DNA of 64,000 bases from Hemerocallis citrina (Eukaryota; Streptophyta; Magnoliopsida; Asparagales; Asphodelaceae): contig CM030366.1 in the NCBI GenBank assembly GCA_017893485.1, forward strand, positions 182,989,681 through 183,053,680, written 5' to 3'. Below are positions 11,642 to 20,722 of this stretch, piece after piece. The translations under genes were made by a program, and so were the position numbers. The notes under the pieces are model-generated. The model saw only the letters and a list, made by a program, of their open reading frames with translations. It did not search any database and had not been told where the DNA came from. Each line of letters opens with the position of its first letter. Position 1 is the first letter of the stretch.

Positions 11642-12023
11642 TCTCTAATATTATAATGGGAGAGTTGGGGTTGTCATTTGTCAACATACAAACCCGTGTA
11701 TTACACGTGCAAACTCCAACTCTTCCATTAATTACAACAAAAACAAACAAATAAAAAATTCCACCTATTTAAAACGTGCAACGCACGTGCAAAACAATTT
11801 TATAATATGTTTTTAACACTAAACATACACATGTTGCACGTACAACTCAAATTCTACTTGTAAACACGTGTATTGCACGTACAAATTGTACCTTTCTTTC
11901 AAAATATTTTTTCCAATTACGTACAATGCACGTCCAACTCCAAAAATGTTTCGTAACACGTATATCGCACGTGAAAATTCTCCAATTCTTATCAAAACGT
12001 GCATTGCATGTGAAAAATACTAG
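11642..12023 (+). mobile_element. Short non-autonomous Helitron with repeated terminal hairpins
   Basis: It starts TCTCTAATATTATAATGGGAG and ends in a short palindrome (ACGTGCATTGCATGT) followed after seven bases by CTAG, then T, matching Helitron rules (5' TC, 3' hairpin plus CTRR, insertion between A and T). The interior has about six further versions of the ACGTGNANNGCACGT palindrome at intervals of roughly 30-80 bp. No coding capacity. Confidence 0.65.
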
Positions 12024-12416
12024 TAGCATATAAAGGTCAAGTCAGAGAACAAATAACATTCCTGAGGATTTGGCAAATAAAAGTGTCTCTATATCGAGAA
12101 GGTTTTTATCCTGAATCTGCAGGGTCAGCCATATGAATCATTTTGCTTCATTCAACTCTCCTTTGACATTAGCATTACCACCCTTCTATAGATTTAAACC
12201 AGGTCCTATTTGATTATTAACTACACTCTTATTTCTCTGACTGACTGGTGTCATTAGCGATCTACCTACACATGTCCCAACCTTCTCAATTTCAGTAAGT
12301 TTACCCTCATATGTTATCCCCAACTAGAGCTACTTCTAATTTTTGAATTATATAATCTTTCCTTAAGAACTACATAAACTGATAGAAGAAGAATTTTTAA
12401 GCAAACAGAAAGATTA
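12024..12416. other. No gene recognised
   Basis: AT-rich. It could include 3' UTR intron or terminator sequence of the PPR transcript. Confidence 0.35.
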
Positions 12417-12674
12417 TCAAATTTCAAAAGAATATTGGCTTCTTACCTTCTTCACCTTCAAGACCTGTGCACCAGACTGATCCGCAGTCCGCAGATTAAA
12501 ATGAGAATAAACAGCAGCACAGCATTGATATCTAAATATCCATTTTTCCAGCCTACAGCCATCAACATCTCTGTTTGTAGAAATGATGCCAGATTGAAAT
12601 GTTCCGAGGACTAATCTCTTCCACCATACTTCCACAGGCCAAGTAGAAGAGAGTGGCAAAGACTAATAAGTGAG
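12417..12674 (-). other. Probable 3' UTR of the PPR gene, with a splice donor
   Basis: Immediately after the PPR stop codon the minus strand stays open for 80 codons without any known domain. It then meets GAAGAAG/GTAAGAAG near 12444-12458, a strong donor-like site. PPR genes often have spliced 3' UTRs, so I read this as UTR rather than a second gene. Inference only. Confidence 0.35.
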
Positions 12675-14762
12675 TTACATTATACTTGATTTATTCATCC
12701 GTTTCAACACAAACTGCGCCTCTCTTAGTTTTCCCATTGTCTCAAGAGCATGTTTCAAGTGATTCAAGCAAGAAGATATCGTACCTTCACTTCCCTTCTC
12801 ACTCATTCTATAGAACAGCTCAAATGCCTCCAGCGCTCTCCCGTTTGCACAGAGCTTACTAATGGCCCTGGCATAAACTGTCATGTCCAAATTCTCATTC
12901 CTCTCCAAACTAAACAACAAAACATCTCGTGCTTCCATGTACTTTTTATCCTTGTAAAGAGCTCCAACCAACTTCTCCATCTTCACAGAATACCCACTAT
13001 CATAAAGCAAACCAAGAATCTCAAAAGCTCTATCCTTCAAACTATTCACAAAAAGAGTAGCCACAACATCAGTCGAAAGATCGATATTATGACGAATTTT
13101 CTTTTCAGCCATTAAAGCGACTAATTTGCCAGCTTCTTCAGCCAGACCATCTTTCTTCAAAAGCCCAGCGAGCACCGAGTGGAAAACACTAGTACTGGGA
13201 CGGTGTCCGCAATTTAACATCCAGTCTAGCGCCTTCCAAGCATAAGCCATGTCCTCCTTTGCCAAGAAACTGCTAATTAAAGCATCAAATGTCTCTGAAT
13301 CTGGCTTAAGGTTCCTCTTTACCATCGAGACAAGGAATTTATACCCTTCTCTCAACTCACCCTCTCTACAACAACTCAAGATTACTGTCTTAAATGCCAC
13401 AATATCCATGGTTGCCCTCCTCTCTATAAGCTCCCTCAGCAGCATCACAGCCTTCTCCACCTTCCCATTTTCATACAAGTAGTCGAATATCGGGTTATAA
13501 GCAGCCATCAAAGGAACACAAACACCTTTTCTATACAACACCCGCTTCTCCAAAAGCTCGTCAACCAGCCCCTCCGCTCTCTCAAACCGACCACACTGAC
13601 ACAAACCCCTGATAACAATACTATAACTAGCCGAATCCGTCTTCACCCTCAATTCCAGCATTCTCTCAAACATCTTCAACGCATCATCCACACTCCCGAA
13701 ACTACAATGTGCTGTCATCAGCGTATTAAACGTGCAAGTATCCGGCTTAAACCCCATCCCATCCCCCTTCTCCAGCACTTCCTTCACCAAATCCATCCTC
13801 CTGGCCTCACACAACCCTTTCACAAGGGTATTATACGTAACCTTATTCGGCATCACCCCACCACCCACCATCTCATCCAGCACCTCCATCGCCTTCGTCA
13901 CCTCCCCCCTGTTACAATACCCCCTAACCATCGTCGTATACGTCACCACATTCGGAGAAATCCTCCCCCTCCTCATCATCCCATCCAAGAAGTTCCGCGC
14001 AGTATCAACCTTCCCGGCCCGACACAGTCCGTCAAGCAAGGTGTTGTACGTGACCACATCCGGGGAACACCCGTGCTCCCGCATAGTGTGGAAAAGTTGA
14101 AACGAATCGTCGAGGAGGCGGTTGAGGCAGAGGCCATGGATGAGGGTGTTGAAAGTGCAGAGATCCGGGGGAACGCGGGAGCGGAGCATTTCGTCGAACA
14201 GGTTGCGCGCGGAGTGGGTACGGCCGCGTTTGAGGAATGCGGAGATGAGGGAGTTGTAGGTGAAAGTGGATGGGGAGGGCATGAGGCGGAAGAGGCGGAG
14301 AGCGGAGCGGAGGCGGTTGGAGCGGGAGAGGGAGCGGATGAGGGGGTTGAAGGAGGAGTCGTGGAGGAGGTGGGGGGGAAGGGAGAGGAGGAAGGAGATG
14401 GGGAGGGAGAGGTTGTGGGAGGAGGAGCGGAGGAGGAGGTGGAGGGTGAGGGAGACGTGGCGGTGGTGGAGGAGGGAGGGGGAGTGGAGGAGGGTGAGGT
14501 GGAAGAGGGGGAGGGAGGAGGAAGGGGGGTTGAGGAGGGAGAGGGTGATGAGGAAGGAGGAAGGGGAGAGCTGGGAAAGGAGAGGGGTGATGGAGGATTG
14601 GAGGTCGGGTGGGAAAGGGGAGGTGGACGTGGTGATGGGGTGGGAGTTTACGAGGTTGGCGATGGACTGGGGGATGGAGGTGGTGGTGGTGGTGGTGGTG
14701 AAGTGGCGATGAGGAGGGGATGGGAGATTGAGGAGGGAGCGGTGAAGACGGACCAAACTCAT
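12675..14762 (-). CDS. P-class pentatricopeptide repeat protein, organelle-targeted
   Basis: A complete intronless 695-residue frame, typical of PPR genes. Residues 1-30 are basic and hydroxylated (MSLVRLHRSLL, then a Thr run) and look like a mitochondrial or plastid presequence. About residues 35-140 are Leu/Ser/Pro-rich. From about residue 140 come tandem 35-residue helical repeats such as FTYNSLISAFLKRGR, CTFNTLIHGLCLNRL, VTYNTLLDGLCRAGK, VTYTTMVRGYCNRGE and VTYNTLVKGLCEARR; the later repeats are more divergent. No E, DYW or SMR tail is seen, so it is P-class: a sequence-specific RNA binder that stabilises or processes organellar transcripts. From memory the C-terminal half (NPIFDYLYENGKVEKA, IRHNIDLSTDVV) resembles Arabidopsis At1g02060, but orthology is untested. 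The strand is purine-skewed, which creates a long spurious frame on the other strand. Confidence 0.93.
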   Translation of the reverse strand: MSLVRLHRSLLNLPSPPHRHFTTTTTTTSIPQSIANLVNSHPITTSTSPFPPDLQSSITPLLSQLSPSSFLITLSLLNPPSSSLPLFHLTLLHSPSLLHHRHVSLTLHLLLRSSSHNLSLPISFLLSLPPHLLHDSSFNPLIRSLSRSNRLRSALRLFRLMPSPSTFTYNSLISAFLKRGRTHSARNLFDEMLRSRVPPDLCTFNTLIHGLCLNRLLDDSFQLFHTMREHGCSPDVVTYNTLLDGLCRAGKVDTARNFLDGMMRRGRISPNVVTYTTMVRGYCNRGEVTKAMEVLDEMVGGGVMPNKVTYNTLVKGLCEARRMDLVKEVLEKGDGMGFKPDTCTFNTLMTAHCSFGSVDDALKMFERMLELRVKTDSASYSIVIRGLCQCGRFERAEGLVDELLEKRVLYRKGVCVPLMAAYNPIFDYLYENGKVEKAVMLLRELIERRATMDIVAFKTVILSCCREGELREGYKFLVSMVKRNLKPDSETFDALISSFLAKEDMAYAWKALDWMLNCGHRPSTSVFHSVLAGLLKKDGLAEEAGKLVALMAEKKIRHNIDLSTDVVATLFVNSLKDRAFEILGLLYDSGYSVKMEKLVGALYKDKKYMEARDVLLFSLERNENLDMTVYARAISKLCANGRALEAFELFYRMSEKGSEGTISSCLNHLKHALETMGKLREAQFVLKRMNKSSIM

Positions 14763-14851
14763 GAAAACTGGGCGGGTTTAATGAAATTGAGACTATTGAT
14801 AATCATCCCTTTTATATCTACTAGTAAATAATATATCAAAAAAAATATCTA

Positions 14852-16061
14852 CTAGTAAATACACGTGTAATGCCCGTCTAAACAATATTTTTTTATATTC
14901 TATTTATTTATATTATAATGGGAAAAGCACGTGCGGAACGCGTAAAATAAAAGACTGACATTCAGTTTTTTTTGAGAGGTAGGAAGATGAAGAGGGTGGG
15001 TTTTTGGTTTTTTTTAGAGATATGGAAAGGATAATAAATTTGAATATGTACTGTACGTATTTCATTGATTTATATTGTAGAGTTTAATTAAACGTGTGTT
15101 GCACAGGTTGGGATATGGACAAATTACACTAAGGTAGTGTTCTTTTTCTCCTCTTATAAGAGATTTACCTCTTGTAAGAGGTGGTCCCCCTCTTACAAGA
15201 GTTTTTTTAGTGTTCTTTTTTTACCTCTTATAAGAGATTTTACCCAAAATTGCTTCTAAACCCAAATAGCTTCTACTAGCCTCTTTCAAAATCTTAAAAG
15301 TCTTCTATAACTTAAAATGACTACATTACCCCTAAATTAATGATACCCAGATTTCTTTCCCACAGCACCATATTGAAAAATAATCTGTTATATACTGGAT
15401 TGCTAGATTTAATCTGTTAAATCCACAAATGTTGAAGTTCTAAATTGAATTTGAATAGTTATATTAGAAAACTTGTAAAGAATTGTAATTAATAATTGTT
15501 TGCCATCGAAGATTGATTAAACTGTATCCGGATTTATCTACTTTCTAGATGGCTAATACCATTATCTATTGAATCTTGTTGCTCACTGAAACTTGTAACC
15601 ATTATTTTTCGATTTCAAGTTTGTGGCCTTAGCATTTGTGAACACTATTCCCATTATCTGCAGGTGAAGCAACTAATCATGTCCCAAGAGAAACGACCCC
15701 AGTTGTTAGCGAAATTGATTGTTCTGTTAGAGCCAAGTGAAATAGCCAGTTATGTGTAGAAATCTTCTGCATAGAATTTATGCTGTAAAAATAACTGGCA
15801 TAAATGTTGGTATAAATAGAGAAATTATATAGTAAGGGCAAAAATGTCTAAAAGTAAAGAAAAGGCTCTTGTAAGAGGTGAAAAAAGAACAAAAATCTCT
15901 TATAAGAGGTACTTATAAGAGGTTATTTTTATATAAAAGAACACCTCAAAAAGAGGCTCTTACAAGAGGCTCTTACGGTAAATCTCTTATAAGAGGTCAC
16001 CTCTTATAAGAGCCAAAAAAAAGAACAGTCTCTAAGACTTCTCCCATTATAGTAGTAGGGA
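14852..16061 (-). mobile_element. Helitron, minus strand, split by a Harbinger-type MITE
   Basis: On the minus strand it begins TCCCTACTACTATAATGGGAG at 16061 and ends with a palindromic ACGGGCATTACACGTGT segment followed by ATTTA and CTAG at 14852-14855, then T. These are the ends of the same family as 11642-12023 and 25997-26154. A 900-bp MITE sits about 30 bp inside the 5' end. The remaining Helitron is about 310 bp with no coding sequence. Confidence 0.6.
15133..16032. mobile_element. PIF/Harbinger-type MITE packed with CTCTTATAAGAG palindromes
   Basis: The ends GGTAGTGTTCTTTTT and, inverted, GAGACTGTTCTTTTT are flanked by TAA on both sides (within CTAAG at 15129-15133 and 16032-16036). 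Both subterminal zones hold several perfect or near-perfect 12-bp palindromes (CTCTTATAAGAG, CTCTTACAAGAG, CTCTTGTAAGAG): four near the left end and about six near the right. The 600-bp core is AT-rich with no coding sequence. The paralogous Helitron at about 26021-26045 shows the uninterrupted sequence, supporting the boundaries. A hAT affiliation is less likely because no 8-bp duplication is seen. Confidence 0.65.
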
Positions 16062-16522
16062 TATAATAAAAAAAATTTATTAAAAAAAAGCTATCAGGTG
16101 GCTCTCCTTCAATAAGGTTTAAATTAATGGTCCAGATCTAACCTCACAAAACATATTTTTTAGCCAAAAGTTTCTCCAAAACTCAAATTCAAATCCCCAA
16201 AACAACTTGTTTATTTATTTATTTATTTCTCTCTCTCTCTCTTTCTCTCTCTATTTACTTAGAAATTTATATTTTCAGATTTCATGTTTGTAAATTTTCA
16301 GATTTTTTATGCATTTTTTATTGCATATATTATATTAAAAATAGCAAATATCTCATCAACATTTAAATTTCATCATTTTCCACACTTCTTAGAACTACAA
16401 CTAATTATTGTTTTACTATTCAAACTTTAGCTACATAATTGTTGTTTTACTGTTTACAAGATTTTTATATGTTGTATCGTTCCGAAGACGTGCCGTAGGC
16501 ACGTGCGCACATGCAAATCTAG
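16062..16522 (+). mobile_element. Helitron copy A
   Basis: The 5' end is TATAATAAA, then AGCTATCAGGTGGCTCTCC. The 3' end carries a clear hairpin, ACGTGCC-GTA-GGCACGT at about 16490-16506, then GCGCACATGCAAAT and CTAG at 16519-16522, followed by T. It is non-coding, with CT-microsatellite and AT-rich filler. It directly abuts the minus-strand Helitron on its left. Confidence 0.65.
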
Positions 16523-16680
16523 TCTATATAATAAAACACAAAAAAACTATCAAGTGGTTCTCCTTCAATCCCCAAAAAATCAAAGGCTTAGATCTAACCT
16601 CACAAAACACATTTTTCCACCCCAAAAGTTTTCCACCAAAACAACTCATTTATTTATTTAATTTTTTTTTCTCTCTCTCT

Positions 16681-16683
<3 letters not shown>
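16523..16683 (+). mobile_element. Helitron copy B, 3' truncated
   Basis: It starts TCTATATAATAAAACAC immediately after the CTAG end of copy A, giving a head-to-tail junction. It shares the TATCAAGTGGTTCTCC and TCTAACCTCACAAAACAC blocks and then stops at a (TA)n tract. Confidence 0.6.

Positions 16684-16764
<81 letters not shown>
16684..16764. repeat. (TA)n microsatellite
   Basis: About 80 bp of TA repeats between Helitron copies B and C. Confidence 0.95.
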
Positions 16765-16768
<4 letters not shown>

Positions 16769-17064
16769 AAACACAAAGAAAGCTATCAAGTGGCTCTCCT
16801 TCAATCCCCTCAAAATCAAAGACCCAAATTTAACCTCACAAAACACATTTTCCCCCCAAAATTTCAAACCCCCAAACACAAATTCAAATCCCCCAAAACA
16901 ACTTCTTTATTTATTTAATTTTTTTTATATCTCTCTCTCCCTCTATATATATATTTATATATACTTATGAAAACATGGACTTTTATTTACATATAATTAT
17001 TGTCATACTATTCAAACTTGACCTAAATAATTGTTGTTTTACTGTTTACAAGGCTTTTCGTGTG
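16765..17064 (+). mobile_element. Helitron copy C, 3' truncated
   Basis: AATAAAACAC, then AGCTATCAAGTGGCTCTCC, TTTAACCTCACAAAACAC and TGTTTTACTGTTTACAAGG are shared with the other copies. It ends at TTCGTGTG, before the terminal hairpin and CTAG. It forms the left arm of a large palindrome with copy D. Confidence 0.6.
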
Positions 17065-17141
17065 TTGTTTTACTGTTTCCCACACGAAAAGCCTTGTAAA
17101 CAGTAAAACAACAATTATGTAGGTCAAGTTTGAATAGTATG
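17004..17141. repeat. Inverted repeat, core of a larger palindrome
   Basis: Arms 17004-17064 and 17081-17141 are nearly perfect reverse complements around a 16-bp spacer (TTGTTTTACTGTTTCC). The right arm continues beyond the LINE at 24638, so before the LINE inserted the palindrome had arms of 300 bp or more. Confidence 0.85.
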
Positions 17142-17368
17142 GACAGAACATACAACTAGGTCCTGAAACGATGAAAGCCCTCCCACCAACTCCCTTCTCC
17201 TATTCACCAGTTACACTCTCCGACGAAGTCTCCGTCCACCATTCTCCCTCCTTCTAGCTTTCTTCTTCCCCCTCATCTCAGAACCCCAACCCCACACCCC
17301 TTTTTCTCTGCATTCGAATATCTCCACCACTCCCCCCCCCCCCCCACAACAATCCCCATCACCTTACA

Positions 17369-20300
17369 ATGTTAACTGTGCTAGAGCTCAGTGGGTGCGG
17401 GCCCAACGAGAGGGTCCGACACCCACCGGCATCAGCTCAAGTACAAACTCAGCAAACGACAACCAATGGTGCAAACAACCAAACAGTTAACACAGCGCAA
17501 CCCATCCCTTCACCAACACCAACCCAAGTTGTTACTGTCGCGACAAAAGGGAAACTGCCAGTGGAAGAGCGAGAAGTTAGTGAGCTCAGAGGTGTTCACT
17601 CAGCGAGGGCGCACATACGTGCGCATCAGCATCGCTTGGAGAGGAACATTACTCATCATCGCCCGAGCGTAGGATCCCCTAGAGGCCATGGGTATCACCG
17701 CCGTCATGAGGAGGTCTATGAGGGAAGGGCCCATCGACGGGGTCCCTCTCCAGGCCTTGTCAGGCGGAAAGAAACCCCACCAAAGGGCCGATATCGAAGA
17801 TCTCATGAGGGTGGTGCACGCAAGCACGACTCTTCCAGGGAACTACACTTCAATTCCAAGTCCTACACCAACACTGGCAAAAACTTTCAACCACCCTACC
17901 ATCCACATCATGCCACTACAAACTATCCTATTAAAAACCCTTTCGAACAACAAAGAACCCTAGGGGAGACTGTCGCACAGCCAAAGCACGCCCCGGGTCC
18001 CCCCCCACCCCCAAACCCCACCACTGAGCTTCGCAACCTGACACCACCACCGGAAGGCCGCCAATTGTTATCTCACGCCAAGCTTGCCCACGAAGGGGCG
18101 GAGCTAGACGGGACTACAGTTGGGGCAACTGGCGAGGTGGCAGAGGAGGGGCTCTGGATGCAGGTCAGGGGTAAAAGAAACAAGCAAACAGAGAGTATCA
18201 CTCACCTCCATCCTGGTAAAACCACAGGCGTTAAGAAACAGAGGAAGGGCAAAAAGAGGCCGGCGCCGTGCTTTAACTGCGGGGATCTTGGGCATTTCAG
18301 GAGTAAGTGCACAAAAGAAGTTCGAAGCCTCAAATGCTTGAAATGGGGCCATCTATCTTACGTTTGTACCAATGTGGTAGAGACGCAAACTGACGATGAG
18401 AGGCAGGTGAGTAGAGGGAGATCACCTGACAGCCTAACAGTGATACGATTGGCGAATAGCCTGGAAGCCATTAAAAACGAAGAAAAGTGGTTGCGGTAGT
18501 GGTGTGCAATCGCCAAATTAAGAAGGGAAGACCATCGGAAGTGCACCTCACACAGGCGCTCACAAAAAAATGGCCGATGAGCGCCGATAGAGACTGGGTG
18601 GCAAAGAAGTTGTGCCACATGCAGTTCTTGGTCTCATTCCCCTCTCCGGCAAAGGTATCAGAGATTATCGGAATGGGGATTGTTGACTTTGGGCACTTTC
18701 AAGTGGAGTTCAGTGCGTGGACGCCACACTTCGGAGCCTAGCTCCCTCAGGGAGAGTTATTTTGGGTTTGGATTCATAACAAACCCTTGCACTTTTGGAA
18801 GAGGGAGGCACTGCAAGAAATGGTCGCCGATTTCGGAAGCATAGAAGAGGTAGATGAGAAGACGGTTAGACGATCGGAGCTTATCTCAGCAAGGGTCCTT
18901 ATCAGAAGCGTCGACATCTCCTTGATGCCGCGCTTCGCCAAGGTTTACTCCTTTGAAGATTCGTATCTCCTAAGGTTTGTGCTAAACAAGAGAGTCGTCC
19001 CAGCACAGGAACTGAACCCCACCCCCAAAACGTCTTCTTCCCTAACAGATCACAGATCTTACAAGGAAGTGGCATCTCCAACCAACAATCTCACTATTGA
19101 TGGGTCTCACTAGGTGGAACGAGCTCACCGGGAGATTCTCAAGGCGGCAATGGAGAGGAGACGACACCCACAGCCAAAGCAAGACGCACCATACAGCGAC
19201 GATCGGAGGAGGGACCGTCCCGCAAGATCCAATGGTCAAAAGTCAGCTGAGACCTTCAACTCACTGGATCGAGCGGTGGTCCTAAACAATAATCCCGTTT
19301 TGGAAGCGCATGCGCTGGCAGAGGGAGGAGCTACAGAGGCAGACCCTAAAAATGGGAGGAAAACCATCTGCAACAACATGCAAGCTCAGAACAAGGGGTT
19401 GGTGGTCGAGAACACCTCTTTGGGGAAGGCGACAAGTGAAAGAAAGCTTTCCACCAATTAATGGGTCCAAAAGAGTTGGTTTTCTTCAGAAAAAGCAGTA
19501 GTAGCGACTGGGGAACAGGTGGTTCAGGGTTCAGAGGGCGCTCTGGGGAAAGGGGCGAGCACAGGTTCTAAGGAGATGAGCGCTGAGGGAGTGGGTGTAA
19601 AAGACAGGTTTTTAGAACATGGCAAGTTTGGGAAAGAAGACAGGGGAGCTCAAGATCTGGAGCTTGGCAAAAAGAGGCAAGAAGACGAAGTTGAAGAGTC
19701 ATCTTCGTTCAAAAAGAAGAATCTTGAAAGAAGCACAGTACCGATGGTTGCTTTGGAAAAAGCAACTATTGAGGCAACCGTTGAACCCCCCCAATGGTGA
19801 AGCGCCAGCTGGCAGCGACGGTATGATTACCACTCAATGCCAAAGCACGAGGCTTGGGATTCTCGAGGCAGGCGGTACGTTGTACCGCGGCAACAGTTTA
19901 GCTTTGGGGGCTTCAGAAGGTTTGAGTTTGAGTTCGGTGGTTGGGCCTTTTATAGAGATTAATGGGCCCATAGAGGGGTCCAAGGCGCCGTTTATTGTAT
20001 CGGGACCATGTCACGCGACAGATACGAGCACTCAGACAAAATTTCAGACTGGGAACGGGCCCACCGAGGGGACCGAAGGGGAGAATGCCGCGGTAATTAA
20101 TGAAGCAACAGGATGTGAGCTCAGTGGGGAGTCCACACTGAAGGCTCCTACTGCTCAACGGGATATCCAACTCACAGATAGTGAGGAAGACCAAGAAGGA
20201 AGGCTCAACCTAGATGAAGAATTCTCATTCACAGATGAGGAATCAGAAGATCTTGAGTTCATTGCTAACACCCATAGGGAGATTTCCCCGGAGATGGTTC

Positions 20301-20530
20301 TATCCACACTTCCAGAATCAGCACTCGGAGGCAACTCTGGGTTATCCCAGAGATTGGTTGGGTTCAGAGTTCATCGCTCCCCAAAGAGGGCTCATGTGGA
20401 GTCCTTGGATGACTACCTCGAGGTAGCAGCTGCAGCCAAAGCTGCCAAATTCGACAACGGAGGTACGACTAACTTTTTAGCATCTATTTTAAATTACATG
20501 TCAGATTCCGATGTTTTTTTTACTAGCTGA
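17369..20530 (+). pseudogene. LINE ORF1, broken
   Basis: ATG at 17369 opens a 376-codon frame rich in Arg, His and Pro. It contains a CCHC knuckle (CFNCGDLGHFRSKC, about residues 305-320) and a second, degenerate one (CLKWGHLSYVC). After a frameshift near 18490 comes a DUF4283-like segment (WVAKKLCHMQFLVSFP, GELFWVWIHNKPLHFW, SIEEVDEKTV), broken by a stop at 18739-18741. Low-complexity acidic sequence follows in two frames to 20530, with stops at 19111, 19462 and 19798. ORF1 would bind the element RNA. The knuckle lies before the DUF4283-like part, the reverse of the order usual in plant L1 ORF1. Whether this was one protein or two is open. Confidence 0.65.
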
Positions 20531-20722
20531 AACATGTGGGTTAGAGGTTTGGGACACAGACCGCAGCGCGTTACTACTTAATAAAATCAGGGGTTGGGAA
20601 TTCGATAGGGCTAAGACTAGTTTTGGCAATACCCTTACAAATTGCGCTAGGCCAACAGACACCCCCGAGGGTGGGGCTGGCCCCACGCCCAATCCAACGA
20701 TCTCTGTTGACACCGTCCCCCA

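Noticed and set aside
13707..14831. A 374-codon open frame on the plus strand opposite the PPR gene
   Set aside because: It is the mirror of the purine/pyrimidine-skewed PPR coding strand, consists largely of Glu/Gly/Arg runs, and has no domain.
16408..16833. A frame including a long Tyr-Ile run (and similar ones at 27232 and 47457)
   Set aside because: It is translated (TA)n microsatellite.
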